Shown here: in pieces, positions 50,357 through 59,851 of the stretch
How positions within the stretch are numbered: position 1 is the first letter of the stretch
How the letters are laid out: every line of letters begins with the position of its first letter
DNA from: Bryobacterales bacterium
GTDB taxonomy: Bacteria > Acidobacteriota > Terriglobia > Bryobacterales > Bryobacteraceae
Reading direction: 5' to 3'
Assembly (NCBI GenBank): GCA_020852175.1
Contig: JADZBH010000016.1
Span: 279,329-343,328, forward strand
Length of the DNA: 64,000 nt
The notes under the pieces: generated by a model
Database searches by the model: none
What the model was told of the DNA's origin: nothing
The model's input: only the letters and a program-made list of their open reading frames with translations
Position numbers and translations under genes: made by a program

Positions 50357-50956
50357 ATGGAGAAGATGAGACTCAGATATGCAGCGATGCTGCTTTTGCT
50401 TACGGTTTCCGCGGCCCCTGGGGCCACGTTGACAGAGGACTTCGAGGCGAACTTTCCGGCCTGGGAGACGGGGTGGTTCGGCGCGAACTCGAATGCGCAG
50501 AACGTGTACGGGATTGGCGCCGGGAGAGGGAACAACCCGGACGGCCTGTGGATTCAGGACAACACGGGCGGGGACAACAATATCCGGATCGCGTTCGGCA
50601 ACGGCTTCGCGCTGAGCCTGACGGCGCTGTCGCTGGACGTGGCGGGCTATTCGAACGGCACGCGGCTGGAGTTTTTCGACGCGGGCGGGGCGGTGCTGAG
50701 CGATGTTCTGATCGCGATCACGAGCGGCGCGTTTTCGGATCCGGGCGTGTACGCCAACTACAGTGTCACCTCGACGACGGGGATCGGCGGGTTCCGTTTC
50801 TACAACACCTCGGTTGAGGGCAACACGAGCATCGACAACGTGGTGGCCACGACGGGCCAGTCCGCGGTGCCCGAGCCGGCGACGTGGATGCTGCTGGGCA
50901 CGATGCTGCCGTTGCTGGGCGTGGGCGCCTGGCGGCGGAACCGCAGGCAGCGGTAG
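50357..50956 (+). CDS. PEP-CTERM exported protein
   Basis: A 199-residue exported protein. A signal peptide (about residues 1-23) is followed by a beta-rich body starting LTEDFEANFPAWETGWFG, resembling lectin-like or jelly-roll surface proteins. The end is a PEP-CTERM sorting signal: VPEPATWMLLGTMLPLLGVG and the basic tail WRRNRRQR. PEP-CTERM proteins are processed by an exosortase and often co-occur with exopolysaccharide. No exosortase is in the window. GGGAGA precedes the ATG. Confidence 0.88.
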   Translation: MEKMRLRYAAMLLLLTVSAAPGATLTEDFEANFPAWETGWFGANSNAQNVYGIGAGRGNNPDGLWIQDNTGGDNNIRIAFGNGFALSLTALSLDVAGYSNGTRLEFFDAGGAVLSDVLIAITSGAFSDPGVYANYSVTSTTGIGGFRFYNTSVEGNTSIDNVVATTGQSAVPEPATWMLLGTMLPLLGVGAWRRNRRQR

Positions 50957-51010
50957 TCGGGGAGAGTAAGGCAGCGGGCCGGCAAGGGCGGCCCGCAAGG
51001 CCAGGCCCGC

Positions 51011-51024
51011 TATGATGGTTGGGC
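51011..51024 (+). promoter_or_regulatory. Putative leaderless -10 element of rnr
   Basis: TATGAT at 51011-51016 lies eight bases before the in-frame GTG at 51025. A TTG at 51019 is also in frame but would lie only two bases after the box, so the box favours the GTG. Confidence 0.4.
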
Positions 51025-53187
51025 GTGGCGCGCGCCTCATCAGCACCTTTGACAGGACGGGTTTCGGTTCACCGCGACGGGTTTGGATTCGTCACGCCGG
51101 ACAAGCCCGAGCTGGCGGCGCGGTTTGGCGTGGAGGGCGATCTGTTTCTGCCGCCCGCGCAGGCGGCGCGTGCGATGCACGGCGACCGTGTGGCGGTGCG
51201 GTTGACGCGGCGGGGGCGATCTGGCCGGGTCGAGGCCGAGATACTCAAGATCATCGAGCGGGCGCATACGTCGCTGGTGGGGCAGGTGCGGCTGCGGCGG
51301 CGGAAGATCTATGTGGAGCCCTACGACGGCCGGATTCAGCATTGGATCGAGGTGCCTCCGTCGCTGGCCTTGCCCAAGGGGGGCGTGAATGTGGACCGCG
51401 TGGCCGCGCCTGTGTTGGAGGTGCGGACGGTAGAGGACCTGGACGGCCTGGTGGTGAACGCCGAGCTGATCGAGTTTCCGTCGAACACGTCGGACGGGGC
51501 GGCGCGGATCACGGAGATTCTGGGGGAGCCGGACGATTTCGGGATCGACGTCGAGATCACGATCCGGAAGTTTGGGATTCCACACCGGTTTCCGCCGGAG
51601 GTGCTGGACGAGGCGCGGGCCGTGCCGGAGGAGATACCGGCGGCGGAGTTGGCGCGGCGGCGGGACTTTCGGGGGCTGGAGATCGTCACGATCGACGGCG
51701 AGACGGCGCGGGACTTCGACGACGCGGTGCATGTGGAGATGCTCGCCAACGGGCACTATGCCTTGCAGGTGCATATCGCCGATGTGTCGCACTATGTGAG
51801 GCCGGGCTCGGCGATTGACCGGGAGGCTGAGTCGCGGGGCACCTCGGTGTATTTTCCGGACCGTGCGGTGCCGATGCTGCCGCTGGAGCTGTCCACCGGC
51901 ATCTGTTCGCTGCGGCCGCGCGAGGACCGTCTGGTGATGTCGGCGCTGGTGGAGATCGACCGGCAGGGCGACGTGGTGGCGCAGGAGTTTTGCCGGGGCG
52001 TGATTCGCAGCGCCGAACGGATGACCTACACGGACGTGCACCTGTTGCTGGAGGGAGAGGGCGGGGACGAGCGCGTGGCGGGGTTGCGGGAGCGGTACGG
52101 GGCGCTGCTGCCGCGGTTTCAACTGATGAAGGAGCTGGCGCTGCTGCTGAACCAGAAGAGGACGCGGCGCGGTTCGATCGACTTCGACCTGCCGGAGGCG
52201 GTGATCGAATTCGACGAGGCGGGGGAGATGACGGGCGTGACGCGGGGACCGCGGAACATCGCGCACCGGCTGATCGAGGAGTTCATGCTGGCGGCCAACG
52301 AGGCGGTGGCCTCGCACATCGAGGCGGCGGAGATGCCTTCGGTGTACCGCGTGCACGAGCAGCCCGACCCGAAGAAGGTGATGGAGTTCGAGGAGATCGC
52401 GGTGCAGTTCGGGCTGACGCTGGGCGTGGGGGCGCTGAAGGTGAAGCGGTTCCCGGTGACGACGCGGCACAACGACGGGCGCAAGACGCGGCAGGAGATT
52501 CAGATTCCGGATTCCGGGATCGAGGTGACGCCGAGGCAGTACCAGAAGCTGATCGCGCGCCTGGAGGGGCGGCCGGAGGAGCGGATTCTGCACTACCTGA
52601 TGCTGCGGTCGCTGAAGCAGGCGCGGTACGCGGCGGAGAACCTGGGCCACTTCGCGCTGGCGGCGGAGGCCTACACGCATTTCACGTCTCCGATCCGGCG
52701 GTATCCGGACCTGCTGGTGCATCGCGTGCTGGGGGCGCTGCTGGACGAGGCGGGGCCGCCGTACACGGAGAACCAGATGGCGGCGATGGCGGATGGCTCG
52801 TCGGCGGCGGAGAGGCGCGCGGCGGAGGCCGAGCGAGAGCTGGTGGAGTGGAAGAAGCTGCGGTTCATGGCGGGGCATGTGGGCGAGGAGTTCGCGGCGC
52901 TGATTCTGAGCACGACGAAGTATGGCTTCTTCGTGGAGCTGGACCATTGGTTCGTGGAGGGGCTGGTGCCGGTGGATTCGATACCGGGGGACCGGTATTT
53001 TTTCAATGAGACGACGCGGCGGGTGGTGGGACAGAAGACGAAGCGGGAGTTCCGGATCGGCGAGCGGCTGACGGTGCGGCTGGAGCGGATCGATACGGTG
53101 GCGCGGAAGTTGCAGTTCGGGGTGGTGCTGGCCGAGGCGGGGCGCGCGGGCAGGAAGAAGAAGAGAGGGCCGTCATGGCAGGTGTGA
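51025..53187 (+). CDS. rnr: Ribonuclease R
   Basis: A 720-residue RNase II-family 3'-5' exonuclease that degrades structured RNA. After an N-terminal cold-shock/OB region (VSVHRDGFGFVTPDKPE) comes the RNB catalytic domain with the acidic cluster VTIDGETARDFDDAVHVE near residue 240, later FTSPIRRYPDLLVHR. The C-terminal S1 domain starts about residue 620 (EEFAALILSTTKYGFFVELD). A basic tail (GRKKKRGPSW) ends it. The last 13 bases overlap the yceH start, so the two are translationally coupled. Confidence 0.95.
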   Translation: MARASSAPLTGRVSVHRDGFGFVTPDKPELAARFGVEGDLFLPPAQAARAMHGDRVAVRLTRRGRSGRVEAEILKIIERAHTSLVGQVRLRRRKIYVEPYDGRIQHWIEVPPSLALPKGGVNVDRVAAPVLEVRTVEDLDGLVVNAELIEFPSNTSDGAARITEILGEPDDFGIDVEITIRKFGIPHRFPPEVLDEARAVPEEIPAAELARRRDFRGLEIVTIDGETARDFDDAVHVEMLANGHYALQVHIADVSHYVRPGSAIDREAESRGTSVYFPDRAVPMLPLELSTGICSLRPREDRLVMSALVEIDRQGDVVAQEFCRGVIRSAERMTYTDVHLLLEGEGGDERVAGLRERYGALLPRFQLMKELALLLNQKRTRRGSIDFDLPEAVIEFDEAGEMTGVTRGPRNIAHRLIEEFMLAANEAVASHIEAAEMPSVYRVHEQPDPKKVMEFEEIAVQFGLTLGVGALKVKRFPVTTRHNDGRKTRQEIQIPDSGIEVTPRQYQKLIARLEGRPEERILHYLMLRSLKQARYAAENLGHFALAAEAYTHFTSPIRRYPDLLVHRVLGALLDEAGPPYTENQMAAMADGSSAAERRAAEAERELVEWKKLRFMAGHVGEEFAALILSTTKYGFFVELDHWFVEGLVPVDSIPGDRYFFNETTRRVVGQKTKREFRIGERLTVRLERIDTVARKLQFGVVLAEAGRAGRKKKRGPSWQV

Positions 53188-53849
53188 TTCTGGACGAGAT
53201 CGAGGCGCGGGTTCTGGGGAGCCTGATGGAGAAGGAATTGACGACGCCGGATTACTATCCGCTGTCGTTGAACGCGCTGATGAACGCTTGCAATCAGAAA
53301 TCGAACCGGGACCCGGCGACGGGTTACGACGAGCGGACGGTGCAGGAGGCGGTGGAGAGGCTGAGGCACAAGGGCCTGGCGACGGTGTTGACCGGGAGCG
53401 AGCACAGGGTGCCGAAGTACGGGCACAGGGTTTACGAGACGCTGAACCTGGGGAGGCGGGAGGTGGCGGTGTTGACGCCGATGCTGCTGCGGGGGCCGAA
53501 CACGCTGAACGAGTTGAGGACGCGCACCGAGCGGATGTATGAGTTCGACGATGCCGATGCGGTGCTGGGGGCGATTCACAAGCTGGAAGCGCACGAAGGC
53601 GGAGCGCTGGCGGCGGAGTTGCCCAGGATGCCGGGGATGAGGGAGACGCGGTACACGCACCTGTTGTGCGGCGAACCGGCGATGGGGACGCTGGGTGCGG
53701 CGGTGACGGCGGGCGAAGTAGAGGGGCACACCGTGACGGGCGGGCGTGTTGACCGGCTGGCGCACGTGGAAGCGGAGTTGGAGGCGCTGCGGGCGGAGAT
53801 GGCCGGGTTGCGGGGGGAATGGGCGGAGTTCAAGCGGCAGTTTGAGTGA
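53175..53849 (+). CDS. YceH/DUF480 family protein
   Basis: A 224-residue protein of the DUF480/YceH family: tandem winged helices with LDEIEARVLGSLMEKELTTPDYYPLSLNAL at the start, NQKSNRDPATGYDE and LRGPNTLNELRTRTERMYEF. A short C-terminal coiled coil follows (RLAHVEAELEALRAEMAGL). The biochemical role is not established. Its ATG lies inside the 3' end of rnr. Its own last 20 bases overlap the convergent gene on the other strand. Confidence 0.9.
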   Translation: MAGVILDEIEARVLGSLMEKELTTPDYYPLSLNALMNACNQKSNRDPATGYDERTVQEAVERLRHKGLATVLTGSEHRVPKYGHRVYETLNLGRREVAVLTPMLLRGPNTLNELRTRTERMYEFDDADAVLGAIHKLEAHEGGALAAELPRMPGMRETRYTHLLCGEPAMGTLGAAVTAGEVEGHTVTGGRVDRLAHVEAELEALRAEMAGLRGEWAEFKRQFE

Positions 53850-54297
53850 GGCGCCGGGCGCGGGAGGGCTTGGGGGCGGTTTGGGAGGCGTCGTTGGGGC
53901 CGTCGATGGGGGGGAGAAGCTGGCGGGCGTGGCTGGCGAGGAAGGCGGGGTCGGCGAGCAGGCGTGTGGTGAAGGCGGGAAGGTGCGGGGCGGCGGAGTG
54001 AGGGGCGCGGCGGTGCAGTTGGAGGGCCTTCAATTCCTTGAGCGCGGTGGTGAGGATACGTTGGGAGCGGGCTTGGGCGTGGGTGAGGCGTTCGAGGCGG
54101 GCTTCGGCGCGTTCGGTGAGGCGGGGTGCGGCGGCGAGGCGTTCGATGGCGCGTTGCAGGGAGTGGAAGGTGGCCTCGGCGGAGGCGATTTGACGGACAA
54201 AGAGGAGTTCGAGTTCGCCTGCGGCGGCGTATTCTCGGGCGAGTTGCGCGGTGCGCGGGGCGATGGGGTCGCGGGGTGCGGCGGGGGAAAAAGACAT
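53830..54297 (-). CDS. Alpha-helical hypothetical protein
   Basis: A 155-residue protein, mostly helical, very alanine- and arginine-rich. Segments such as ELELLFVRQIASAEATFHSLQRAIERLAAA and ARLERLTHAQARSQRILTTALKELKALQ look like a coiled-coil hairpin. I do not recognise a family; similar helical proteins are common as unannotated genes in soil Acidobacteria. It is convergent with and overlaps the yceH end by 20 bases. Coding status is supported by length and composition, not by homology I can name. Confidence 0.5.
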   Translation of the reverse strand: MSFSPAAPRDPIAPRTAQLAREYAAAGELELLFVRQIASAEATFHSLQRAIERLAAAPRLTERAEARLERLTHAQARSQRILTTALKELKALQLHRRAPHSAAPHLPAFTTRLLADPAFLASHARQLLPPIDGPNDASQTAPKPSRARRLTQTAA

Positions 54298-54411
54298 GGA
54301 GAGGTTCCTTGCGCCGTGAGTGTGGAAGCGTGCAAGGGGCGGGCGCGTGGAGGGAAGGCGTAAGCGGTTGAGGAGTGGAGAGAAGCTTTTTTGACAGGCC
54401 GGTGATTCAGG

Positions 54412-55197
54412 TTAGAGACGGAGCCAGAAGTAGACGTAGGGGAGGGTGAAGAGGGAGGAGTCGAGGCGGTCGAGCCAGCCGCCGTGGCCGGGGAGCATGT
54501 GGCCGGAGTCCTTCATGCCGGCGCCGCGTTTCATGGCGGATTCGACGAGGTCGCCGAGCTGGCCGGCGACGTTGGCCGAGGCCGACAGGGCGGCGGAGTA
54601 GTGGAGGGGCATGGAGGGCTGGCAGTAGTGGAGGAAGGCGATGCCGTAGGCGGTGGTGGCCAGGAGAGAGCCGAAGAAGCCCTCCCAGGACTTGCCGGGA
54701 CTGACGCGGGGGGCGAGTTTATGGCGGCCGATGGCGGAGCCTGTGAGGTAGGCGGCGACGTCGCCGATCCAGTTGATGGAGAGGGCGTAAAGGAGGAGGT
54801 GCGGGGCGATGAGGCGGAGTTCGATGGCGCAGCGCCAGGCGCCGTAGATATAGATGAGGGAGAGGGCGAAAGCGGAGACGGAGGGGAGGACGGATTTCAG
54901 ATCGGGCGCGCGTAGGGCGAGGATGGCGGCGAGGGCGCAGAGGAGGAAAAGCAGGCTGACGTGGACCGTGGGAACGAGCAGGATGAGGAGTCCGGCGGCA
55001 TAGCCGAGGGGGCAGGGGATGTGGATAGGGCAGGCGTCCGCATGAGAGCCGGCGTGGGCGGCGGCGAGGCGGCGGAACTCGCGGAAGCAGAGAGAGGCGA
55101 CCAGGGCGACGGCGGCGGTGAGCAGGAGTTGGGGGGCTTCCAGACAGAGCCAGACGACGGCGGGGACGAGGACCAGCGCGGTGAGGACGCGCTTCAT
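54412..55197 (-). CDS. cdsA: Phosphatidate cytidylyltransferase
   Basis: CdsA makes CDP-diacylglycerol from phosphatidate and CTP, the branch point of phospholipid synthesis. The 261-residue protein has about seven membrane segments and the C-terminal family signature SAMKRGAGMKDSGHMLPGHGG followed by LDRLDS near residue 230. The start overlaps the uppS stop by ATGA. Order uppS-cdsA is the usual bacterial arrangement; the dxr and rseP genes that often follow are absent here. Confidence 0.94.
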   Translation of the reverse strand: MKRVLTALVLVPAVVWLCLEAPQLLLTAAVALVASLCFREFRRLAAAHAGSHADACPIHIPCPLGYAAGLLILLVPTVHVSLLFLLCALAAILALRAPDLKSVLPSVSAFALSLIYIYGAWRCAIELRLIAPHLLLYALSINWIGDVAAYLTGSAIGRHKLAPRVSPGKSWEGFFGSLLATTAYGIAFLHYCQPSMPLHYSAALSASANVAGQLGDLVESAMKRGAGMKDSGHMLPGHGGWLDRLDSSLFTLPYVYFWLRL

Positions 55198-56036
55198 TTG
55201 GCTGGGGAGTGGGCGATGCCGGCGAGTTGGGGCTCGGGGGAATCGGCGGAGGGGAGGGAGGAGTGGGAGAGTCCTCCGAAGCGGCGTTCGCGGCGCTGGA
55301 ACTCGAGGAAGGCGCGGAGGAGTTCGGCGCGGGAGAAGTCGGGCCAGAGGGTATCGGTTACATAAAGTTCGGCGTAGGCGATTTGCCAGAGGAGGAAGTT
55401 GGAGACGCGCATTTCGCCGGAGGTGCGGATGAGGAGGTCGGGTTCGGGGAGGCCGGCGGTGTAGAGGGCGGCGGAGATGGCGTCTTCGTCGATGGAGAGA
55501 GAGTGGAGGGAGCCGGAGCGGCGTGCCTGGTCGAGGATCCGGTTGACGGCGTCGACGATTTCAGCGCGGCCGCCGTAGTTGATGGCGAGGTTGAGCTGCA
55601 TGCGGGAGCCGGAGGAGGTGGCCTGGATGGATTCGTCGAGGTCGCGGCGGACGGTGTCGGGGAGTTGATCGAGGCGTCCGATGGGGCAGAGGCGGATGCC
55701 GTTTTCAAGGAGAGTGTTGAGTTCCTTGCGAAGGTAGACGCGGAGGAGGCGCCAGAGGGTGGTGACTTCGGCGCGGGGGCGTTTCCAGTTCTCGATGGAG
55801 AAGGCGTAGAGGGTGAGGGCGCGGATGCCGAGGCGGGCGCAGGTTTCCACGGACATGCGGACGGAGTCGATGCCGGCTTTATGACCGGCGACGCGGGGGA
55901 GATTGCGGCGGCGGGCCCAGCGGCCGTTGCCGTCCATGATGATGGCGACGTGGGCGGGAAGGCGGCCGGGTTCGAGTTGCGCGAGGAGATCCCCGTCCGG
56001 CTCGGGAATGTGCGAGCGGTGCAGCAGGTCCTTCAT
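55194..56036 (-). CDS. uppS: Isoprenyl transferase (undecaprenyl diphosphate synthase)
   Basis: UppS adds isopentenyl units in cis to farnesyl diphosphate to make the lipid carrier of peptidoglycan and surface glycans. The 280-residue sequence has the signature VAIIMDGNGRWARRRNLPR with the catalytic aspartate, then GHKAGIDSVR, LTLYAFSIENWKRP, LNLAINYGGRAEI and PEPDLLIRTSGEMRVSNFLLWQIAYAE. A TATACT box (56060 to 56055) lies 18 bases before the ATG, with AAAGG between, so the gene heads the uppS-cdsA operon. Confidence 0.95.
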   Translation of the reverse strand: MKDLLHRSHIPEPDGDLLAQLEPGRLPAHVAIIMDGNGRWARRRNLPRVAGHKAGIDSVRMSVETCARLGIRALTLYAFSIENWKRPRAEVTTLWRLLRVYLRKELNTLLENGIRLCPIGRLDQLPDTVRRDLDESIQATSSGSRMQLNLAINYGGRAEIVDAVNRILDQARRSGSLHSLSIDEDAISAALYTAGLPEPDLLIRTSGEMRVSNFLLWQIAYAELYVTDTLWPDFSRAELLRAFLEFQRRERRFGGLSHSSLPSADSPEPQLAGIAHSPAK

Positions 56037-56054
56037 CGAAGAATGAACCTTTAT

Positions 56055-56060
56055 AGTATA
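56055..56060 (-). promoter_or_regulatory. Candidate -10 element of uppS-cdsA
   Basis: TATACT in an AT-rich window, 18 bases before the uppS ATG, with AAAGG as likely ribosome-binding site. No clear -35. Confidence 0.4.
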
Positions 56061-56102
56061 CGAGGGAATGGGGCGGCGGATGAAAGTTATGCGGGGGGAA
56101 GG

Positions 56103-56555
56103 TCAGTCGAGGGGTTCTGGGGCGAGGGCGATGTTGGTTTCGCCGGCGGACTTGCGGGCCCAATATTGACGGAGCCAGGCTTCCCAGCCGCGGCCTGCGG
56201 CGGTGTCGCGGCCGGAAAAGACAAGGGCGGCGATGGAGGAGTAAGGGATGGCGAGGCGGGAGTCGGATTCGCGGGGCCAGAGGCGGACGAGGGAGGTGTC
56301 GAGGGTGGGGCCTTCGACGCGGTCGTAGACATAGCCGGTGTGGGAGGCGCCATCGCGAAGGGTGAGCGTGACATCGCCGCGGTAGTCGAAGGCGTTGTTG
56401 AGAGCATCGCGGAGAGCGGCCTCGGAGGCGAGCGAGGGGACGGCGCCTTCGAGGGCGGAGTTTTCAAAGCCGGGGACGACTTCGAGGGAATCGGGATCGT
56501 CGAAGGGGGCTGGGCCAGGGGAAATTGAGGGGGGCCTGGCGGGGGGCGTGCTCAT
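56103..56555 (-). CDS. Hypothetical protein coupled to HpnH
   Basis: A 150-residue protein with a proline-rich, disordered N-terminus (about residues 1-40) and a folded core: [33 protein letters not shown], then [31 protein letters not shown]. The core resembles a small SH3/Sm-like beta fold and ends with [16 protein letters not shown] do not recognise a named family. The ATG overlaps the hpnH stop (ATGA), so it is made with HpnH and may work with it. Confidence 0.7.
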   Translation of the reverse strand: MSTPPARPPSISPGPAPFDDPDSLEVVPGFENSALEGAVPSLASEAALRDALNNAFDYRGDVTLTLRDGASHTGYVYDRVEGPTLDTSLVRLWPRESDSRLAIPYSSIAALVFSGRDTAAGRGWEAWLRQYWARKSAGETNIALAPEPLD

Positions 56556-57697
56556 ACGGGCTGATTCTCGCGGGGTTGATTCTCGGAGGTGGGGAGCGGG
56601 GCGGCCTGGATGTTCACGAAGGGGTTGTGGGCATGGACGGCGCGGACGGGTTCCTTGAGCAGGTCGAGGGCGGCGGGGTCCGGGTAGCGGGTGAAGAGTT
56701 GAGCGCGGACGGTGGCCAGGAAGCCGCGGAGGGAGCCGAAGGTGTGGTTGACGGCGGAGGGTTCGTAGCCGCAGTGCATCATGCAATTGGCGCACTTGGG
56801 GTTGCCCGATTGGGTGCCGTAGTTGTCCCAGGCGGTGGTATCCATGAGTTCCTGGAAGGTATCGGCGTAGCCGTCCTGGAGGAGGTAGCAGGGTTTCTGC
56901 CAGCCGAAGATGTTGTAGGTGGGCATGCCGTAGGGGGTGCAGTTGTAGGAGCGCTTGCCCATGAGGAATTCGAGGTAGAGGGGCGACTGGTTGAAGCGCC
57001 AGGAGGACTTGCGATTGGAGAGGATGGAGCGGAAGAGGCGGCGGATGCGGGCGCGGCCGAGGAAGTGCTGCTGGTCGGGGGCTTTGTCGTAGGAGTAGCC
57101 GGGGGCGAGCATCATGGATTCGACGCCGAGGCTCATCATGTCGTCGAAGAAGGCGCGGACGGAGTTGGGGTCGGCGCCATCGAAGAGGGTGGTGTTGGTG
57201 GTGACGCGGAAGCCGCGGGCGAGGGCGGCGGAGATGGCGCGGGCGGCGATGTCGTAGCCGCCTTCGCGGCAGACGGAGAAGTCGTGGTGATCGCGCTGTC
57301 CGTCGAGGTGGACGGAGAAGGTGAGGAATTTGGAGGGAGAGAAGAGGGGGAGTTTTTCTTCGAGCAGGAGGGCGTTGGTGCAGAGGTAGACGTACTTGCC
57401 GCGTGCGGTGAGGCCCTGGACGATCTCCTGGATTTGGGGATGCATGAGGGGTTCGCCGCCGGGGATGGCGACCATGGGGGCGCCGCACTCCTCTGCGGCG
57501 CGGAAACAATCCTCGGGAGACATATTTTTTTTGAGGATGTGGGGCGGGTACTGGATTTTGCCGCAGCCGGCGCAGGCGAGGTTACAGCGGAAGAGGGGCT
57601 CGAGCATGAGCACGAGGGGGTAACGGCGGCGGCCCTTGAGCTTCTGCTTGAGGACGTAGGACGCGACGGTCCACATTTGCGAGATGGGAACAGGCAT
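56552..57697 (-). CDS. hpnH: Adenosyl-hopene transferase (radical SAM)
   Basis: HpnH joins the 5'-deoxyadenosyl group to diploptene, giving adenosylhopane, the first step to side-chain-extended hopanoids. The 381-residue protein has the radical-SAM cluster motif C38-x3-C42-x2-C45 in [15 protein letters not shown], the glycine motif [10 protein letters not shown], and a later [15 protein letters not shown]. The N-terminal [20 protein letters not shown] is typical of HpnH. No squalene-hopene cyclase or other hpn gene is in the window. It is coupled to a small unknown protein. Confidence 0.95.
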   Translation of the reverse strand: MPVPISQMWTVASYVLKQKLKGRRRYPLVLMLEPLFRCNLACAGCGKIQYPPHILKKNMSPEDCFRAAEECGAPMVAIPGGEPLMHPQIQEIVQGLTARGKYVYLCTNALLLEEKLPLFSPSKFLTFSVHLDGQRDHHDFSVCREGGYDIAARAISAALARGFRVTTNTTLFDGADPNSVRAFFDDMMSLGVESMMLAPGYSYDKAPDQQHFLGRARIRRLFRSILSNRKSSWRFNQSPLYLEFLMGKRSYNCTPYGMPTYNIFGWQKPCYLLQDGYADTFQELMDTTAWDNYGTQSGNPKCANCMMHCGYEPSAVNHTFGSLRGFLATVRAQLFTRYPDPAALDLLKEPVRAVHAHNPFVNIQAAPLPTSENQPRENQPV

Positions 57698-57769
57698 AAG
57701 GGAGTGGCGCTGGTCCCAGGATAGCAGGGAGGGAGCGGGAGGGCCGCCGTGCGGCGGGAGCGCGGAGTG

Positions 57770-58801
57770 CTACTTGATGCCGATGCAGATGGAGTCGGGG
57801 CCTGAGAGGTGTTCGACGCGGGTTTGGCGGAAGCCGGCGTCGAGCATCCACTGGCGGCAGTCGGCGCCGGAGAAGTCGAAGCCGCCCGTGGTTTCGATGA
57901 GCATGTTGAGGCTCATGAGGAGGCCGAAGGCGTTTTGCGAGCGGTCGTCGTCGATGAGGGATTCATAGACGATGAAGGCGCCGCCGGGGGGGAGGGCGTC
58001 GAAGGCCTTGGCGATGAGGAGGCGTTTTTCGTCGAGGTTCCAGTCGTGGAGGATGTGGCCCATGGTGAGGACATCGGCGCGGGGCAGGGGATCGGAGAAG
58101 AAGTTGCCGGTGGCGAAGCGGACGCGGGAGGAGAGCGAATTTTCGGCGACGTAGCCTTCAAAGACGGGGCGGACTTCGGGCAGGTCGAAGCCGGTGCAGG
58201 CGAGGTGGGGGTGGGCGAGGGCGATTTGGACGATGAGGTCGCCCTGGGCGGCGCCGATGTCGGCGGCGGAGGAGTATTGGGAGAAGGGGAAGCGGGCGGC
58301 GATGGCCTGGTTGGAGGTGCGGCTGATGCCGGACATGGCCTGGAGGAAGCCCTTCAGGCGTGCGGGGTCGGCGTAGAGGGCTTCAAAAATATTCGTGCCG
58401 CCGTTTTTGGCTTCATTTTGGAGCTGGCCGGTGCGGAGGGCCTCGGTGAGATGAGCCCAGTGGTGGAAGAGGCGCTGGTTGGCCATTTCGAGGATGCCGC
58501 CGAGATAGGATGGCTTGTTGCGGTCGAGGAAGAGGGCGGTGGCGGGGGTGTTGGCGTAGAGGCCGTCGTGGCGGGTGAGGAAGCCGAGGGCGACGAGGGA
58601 GTCGAGGAAGTCGCGGGCGGAGCGTGGGTGGAGGCTGAGGCGGGGGCAGAGGGTATCGAGGTGGGCGGGGGCGTGGGCGAGTTCGGTGAAGAGGCCGAGT
58701 TCGACGGCGCTGAGTAGTGTTTTGGAGGCCCAGAAGCCGAGGCCGGTTTGGAGGATGTGGGAGGGGGTGAGAGGAGTAGGGTCGGTAGCGGGTGCGGACA
58801 T
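57770..58801 (-). CDS. SAM-dependent O-methyltransferase (acetylserotonin-type)
   Basis: A 343-residue class I methyltransferase. The N-terminal winged-helix dimerisation part ([21 protein letters not shown]) is followed by the SAM site [22 protein letters not shown] near residue 185, [21 protein letters not shown] with the catalytic histidine, and [13 protein letters not shown]. Such enzymes methylate hydroxyls of small aromatic or polyketide compounds. A TATAAT (58844 to 58839) and GAAGG lie upstream of the ATG at 58801. An in-frame codon at 58864 would extend it without family support. Confidence 0.88.
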   Translation of the reverse strand: MSAPATDPTPLTPSHILQTGLGFWASKTLLSAVELGLFTELAHAPAHLDTLCPRLSLHPRSARDFLDSLVALGFLTRHDGLYANTPATALFLDRNKPSYLGGILEMANQRLFHHWAHLTEALRTGQLQNEAKNGGTNIFEALYADPARLKGFLQAMSGISRTSNQAIAARFPFSQYSSAADIGAAQGDLIVQIALAHPHLACTGFDLPEVRPVFEGYVAENSLSSRVRFATGNFFSDPLPRADVLTMGHILHDWNLDEKRLLIAKAFDALPPGGAFIVYESLIDDDRSQNAFGLLMSLNMLIETTGGFDFSGADCRQWMLDAGFRQTRVEHLSGPDSICIGIK

Positions 58802-58838
58802 TCGTGGAACCTTCGCTCTGTGAGTGTGACGCTGTGGA

Positions 58839-58844
58839 ATTATA
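58839..58844 (-). promoter_or_regulatory. Candidate -10 element of the methyltransferase gene
   Basis: GTATAAT on the minus strand, about 38 bases before the ATG at 58801; GAAGG serves as ribosome-binding site. Confidence 0.4.
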
Positions 58845-59011
58845 CTACGGCAGACCTCTTTCATTCTGAAACAAAAGTGATATGATTTGTTTTTAGCAGG
58901 CGGTGAGAGTACTAGAATTTCGACGGGCGATCAGAAGGCGAAGTAGGGTGAACGGGCAGTTGACATATGTGCAAATGTTCACGAAAAATGGAGAAGGAGG
59001 TCGGAGGTAGG

Positions 59012-59737
59012 ATGAATACATTCAAAAGCGCTCTGCGATTGCTGCCGGTGGTTGGATTACTGCTGGCGGCGGGGACACAAGAGAGCGCCAAGGCGGCGTT
59101 ACTGAGCGAGACGGTGTTCGCGTTCACGACAAGTGGATACAACACGGTTCTGGAACTGGAGACGGCGGGCGGCCAGCTCCGGTTGGACGCGATCGGGCGC
59201 GGGTGGTATGAGTCGGGGGGCTCCTCGAACGGGAGTTCATCGAGCAACAACTACATCGCGGGCATTTGCGGCACGGAAGACGTGTGCAACGGCGGCGATG
59301 GGGTGTTGCGGAACTGGTTTATTTTCGATTTGGAAGGCGTGTTGGGACCGGTGACGGCGGCGACGCTGTACCTGGACGTACCGTTTCCGGACGGATTTTT
59401 GAGCCCGCAGGGAAGCGAGACGTACACGCTGTACACGTTGGACCTGGGTACGGCGGCGATTGCCGGCGGCGCGGGTTTGCCTGGTTATATAGATTTGGGC
59501 GACGGGACGGTATACGGTTCGCGGGCGTACACGGCGGTTGATATTGGCAACGGCCCCGGGATTGTGTTGAACGCTTCGGCGCTGACGGCGATCAACAACG
59601 CCATTGGCGGCGATTTCGGGTTGGGCGGCACGGTCACATCGTTGAACTTTGGCCAGGGGGGCGAGGTGCCCGAACCGGCCACGGTCGTGCTGATGGGCGC
59701 GGGGCTGGCGTTGCTGGCGTTGCGGCGGCGGAAGTAA
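59012..59737 (+). CDS. PEP-CTERM exported protein
   Basis: A 241-residue exported protein. Signal peptide (about residues 1-28), then a beta-rich body with serine-rich GSSSSNNYIAGICGTEDVCNGGDG (one likely disulfide) and strands such as ATLYLDVPFPDGFLSPQG. It ends with the sorting signal VPEPATVVLMGAGLALLALRRRK. The ATG at 59012 is preferred over 58967 because CGGAGG lies about nine bases before it and it begins a clean signal peptide. A terminator follows. Confidence 0.88.
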   Translation: MNTFKSALRLLPVVGLLLAAGTQESAKAALLSETVFAFTTSGYNTVLELETAGGQLRLDAIGRGWYESGGSSNGSSSSNNYIAGICGTEDVCNGGDGVLRNWFIFDLEGVLGPVTAATLYLDVPFPDGFLSPQGSETYTLYTLDLGTAAIAGGAGLPGYIDLGDGTVYGSRAYTAVDIGNGPGIVLNASALTAINNAIGGDFGLGGTVTSLNFGQGGEVPEPATVVLMGAGLALLALRRRK

Positions 59738-59777
59738 GCCGGAGAAGCCGGCCGTCAAGTAGAGATAAGTATCAAGG

Positions 59778-59817
59778 ACCGCCGGGGTTCCGCGAGAAGC
59801 GGGCTCCGGCGGTTTTT
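59778..59817 (+). terminator. Rho-independent terminator after the second PEP-CTERM gene
   Basis: Arms ACCGCCGG (59778-59785) and CCGGCGGT (59806-59813) pair perfectly around a 20-base loop that can fold further, followed by TTTTT. Confidence 0.75.
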
Positions 59818-59851
59818 GTATTTGCGGGACGGGTAACTTCCGGGTAAGTGG

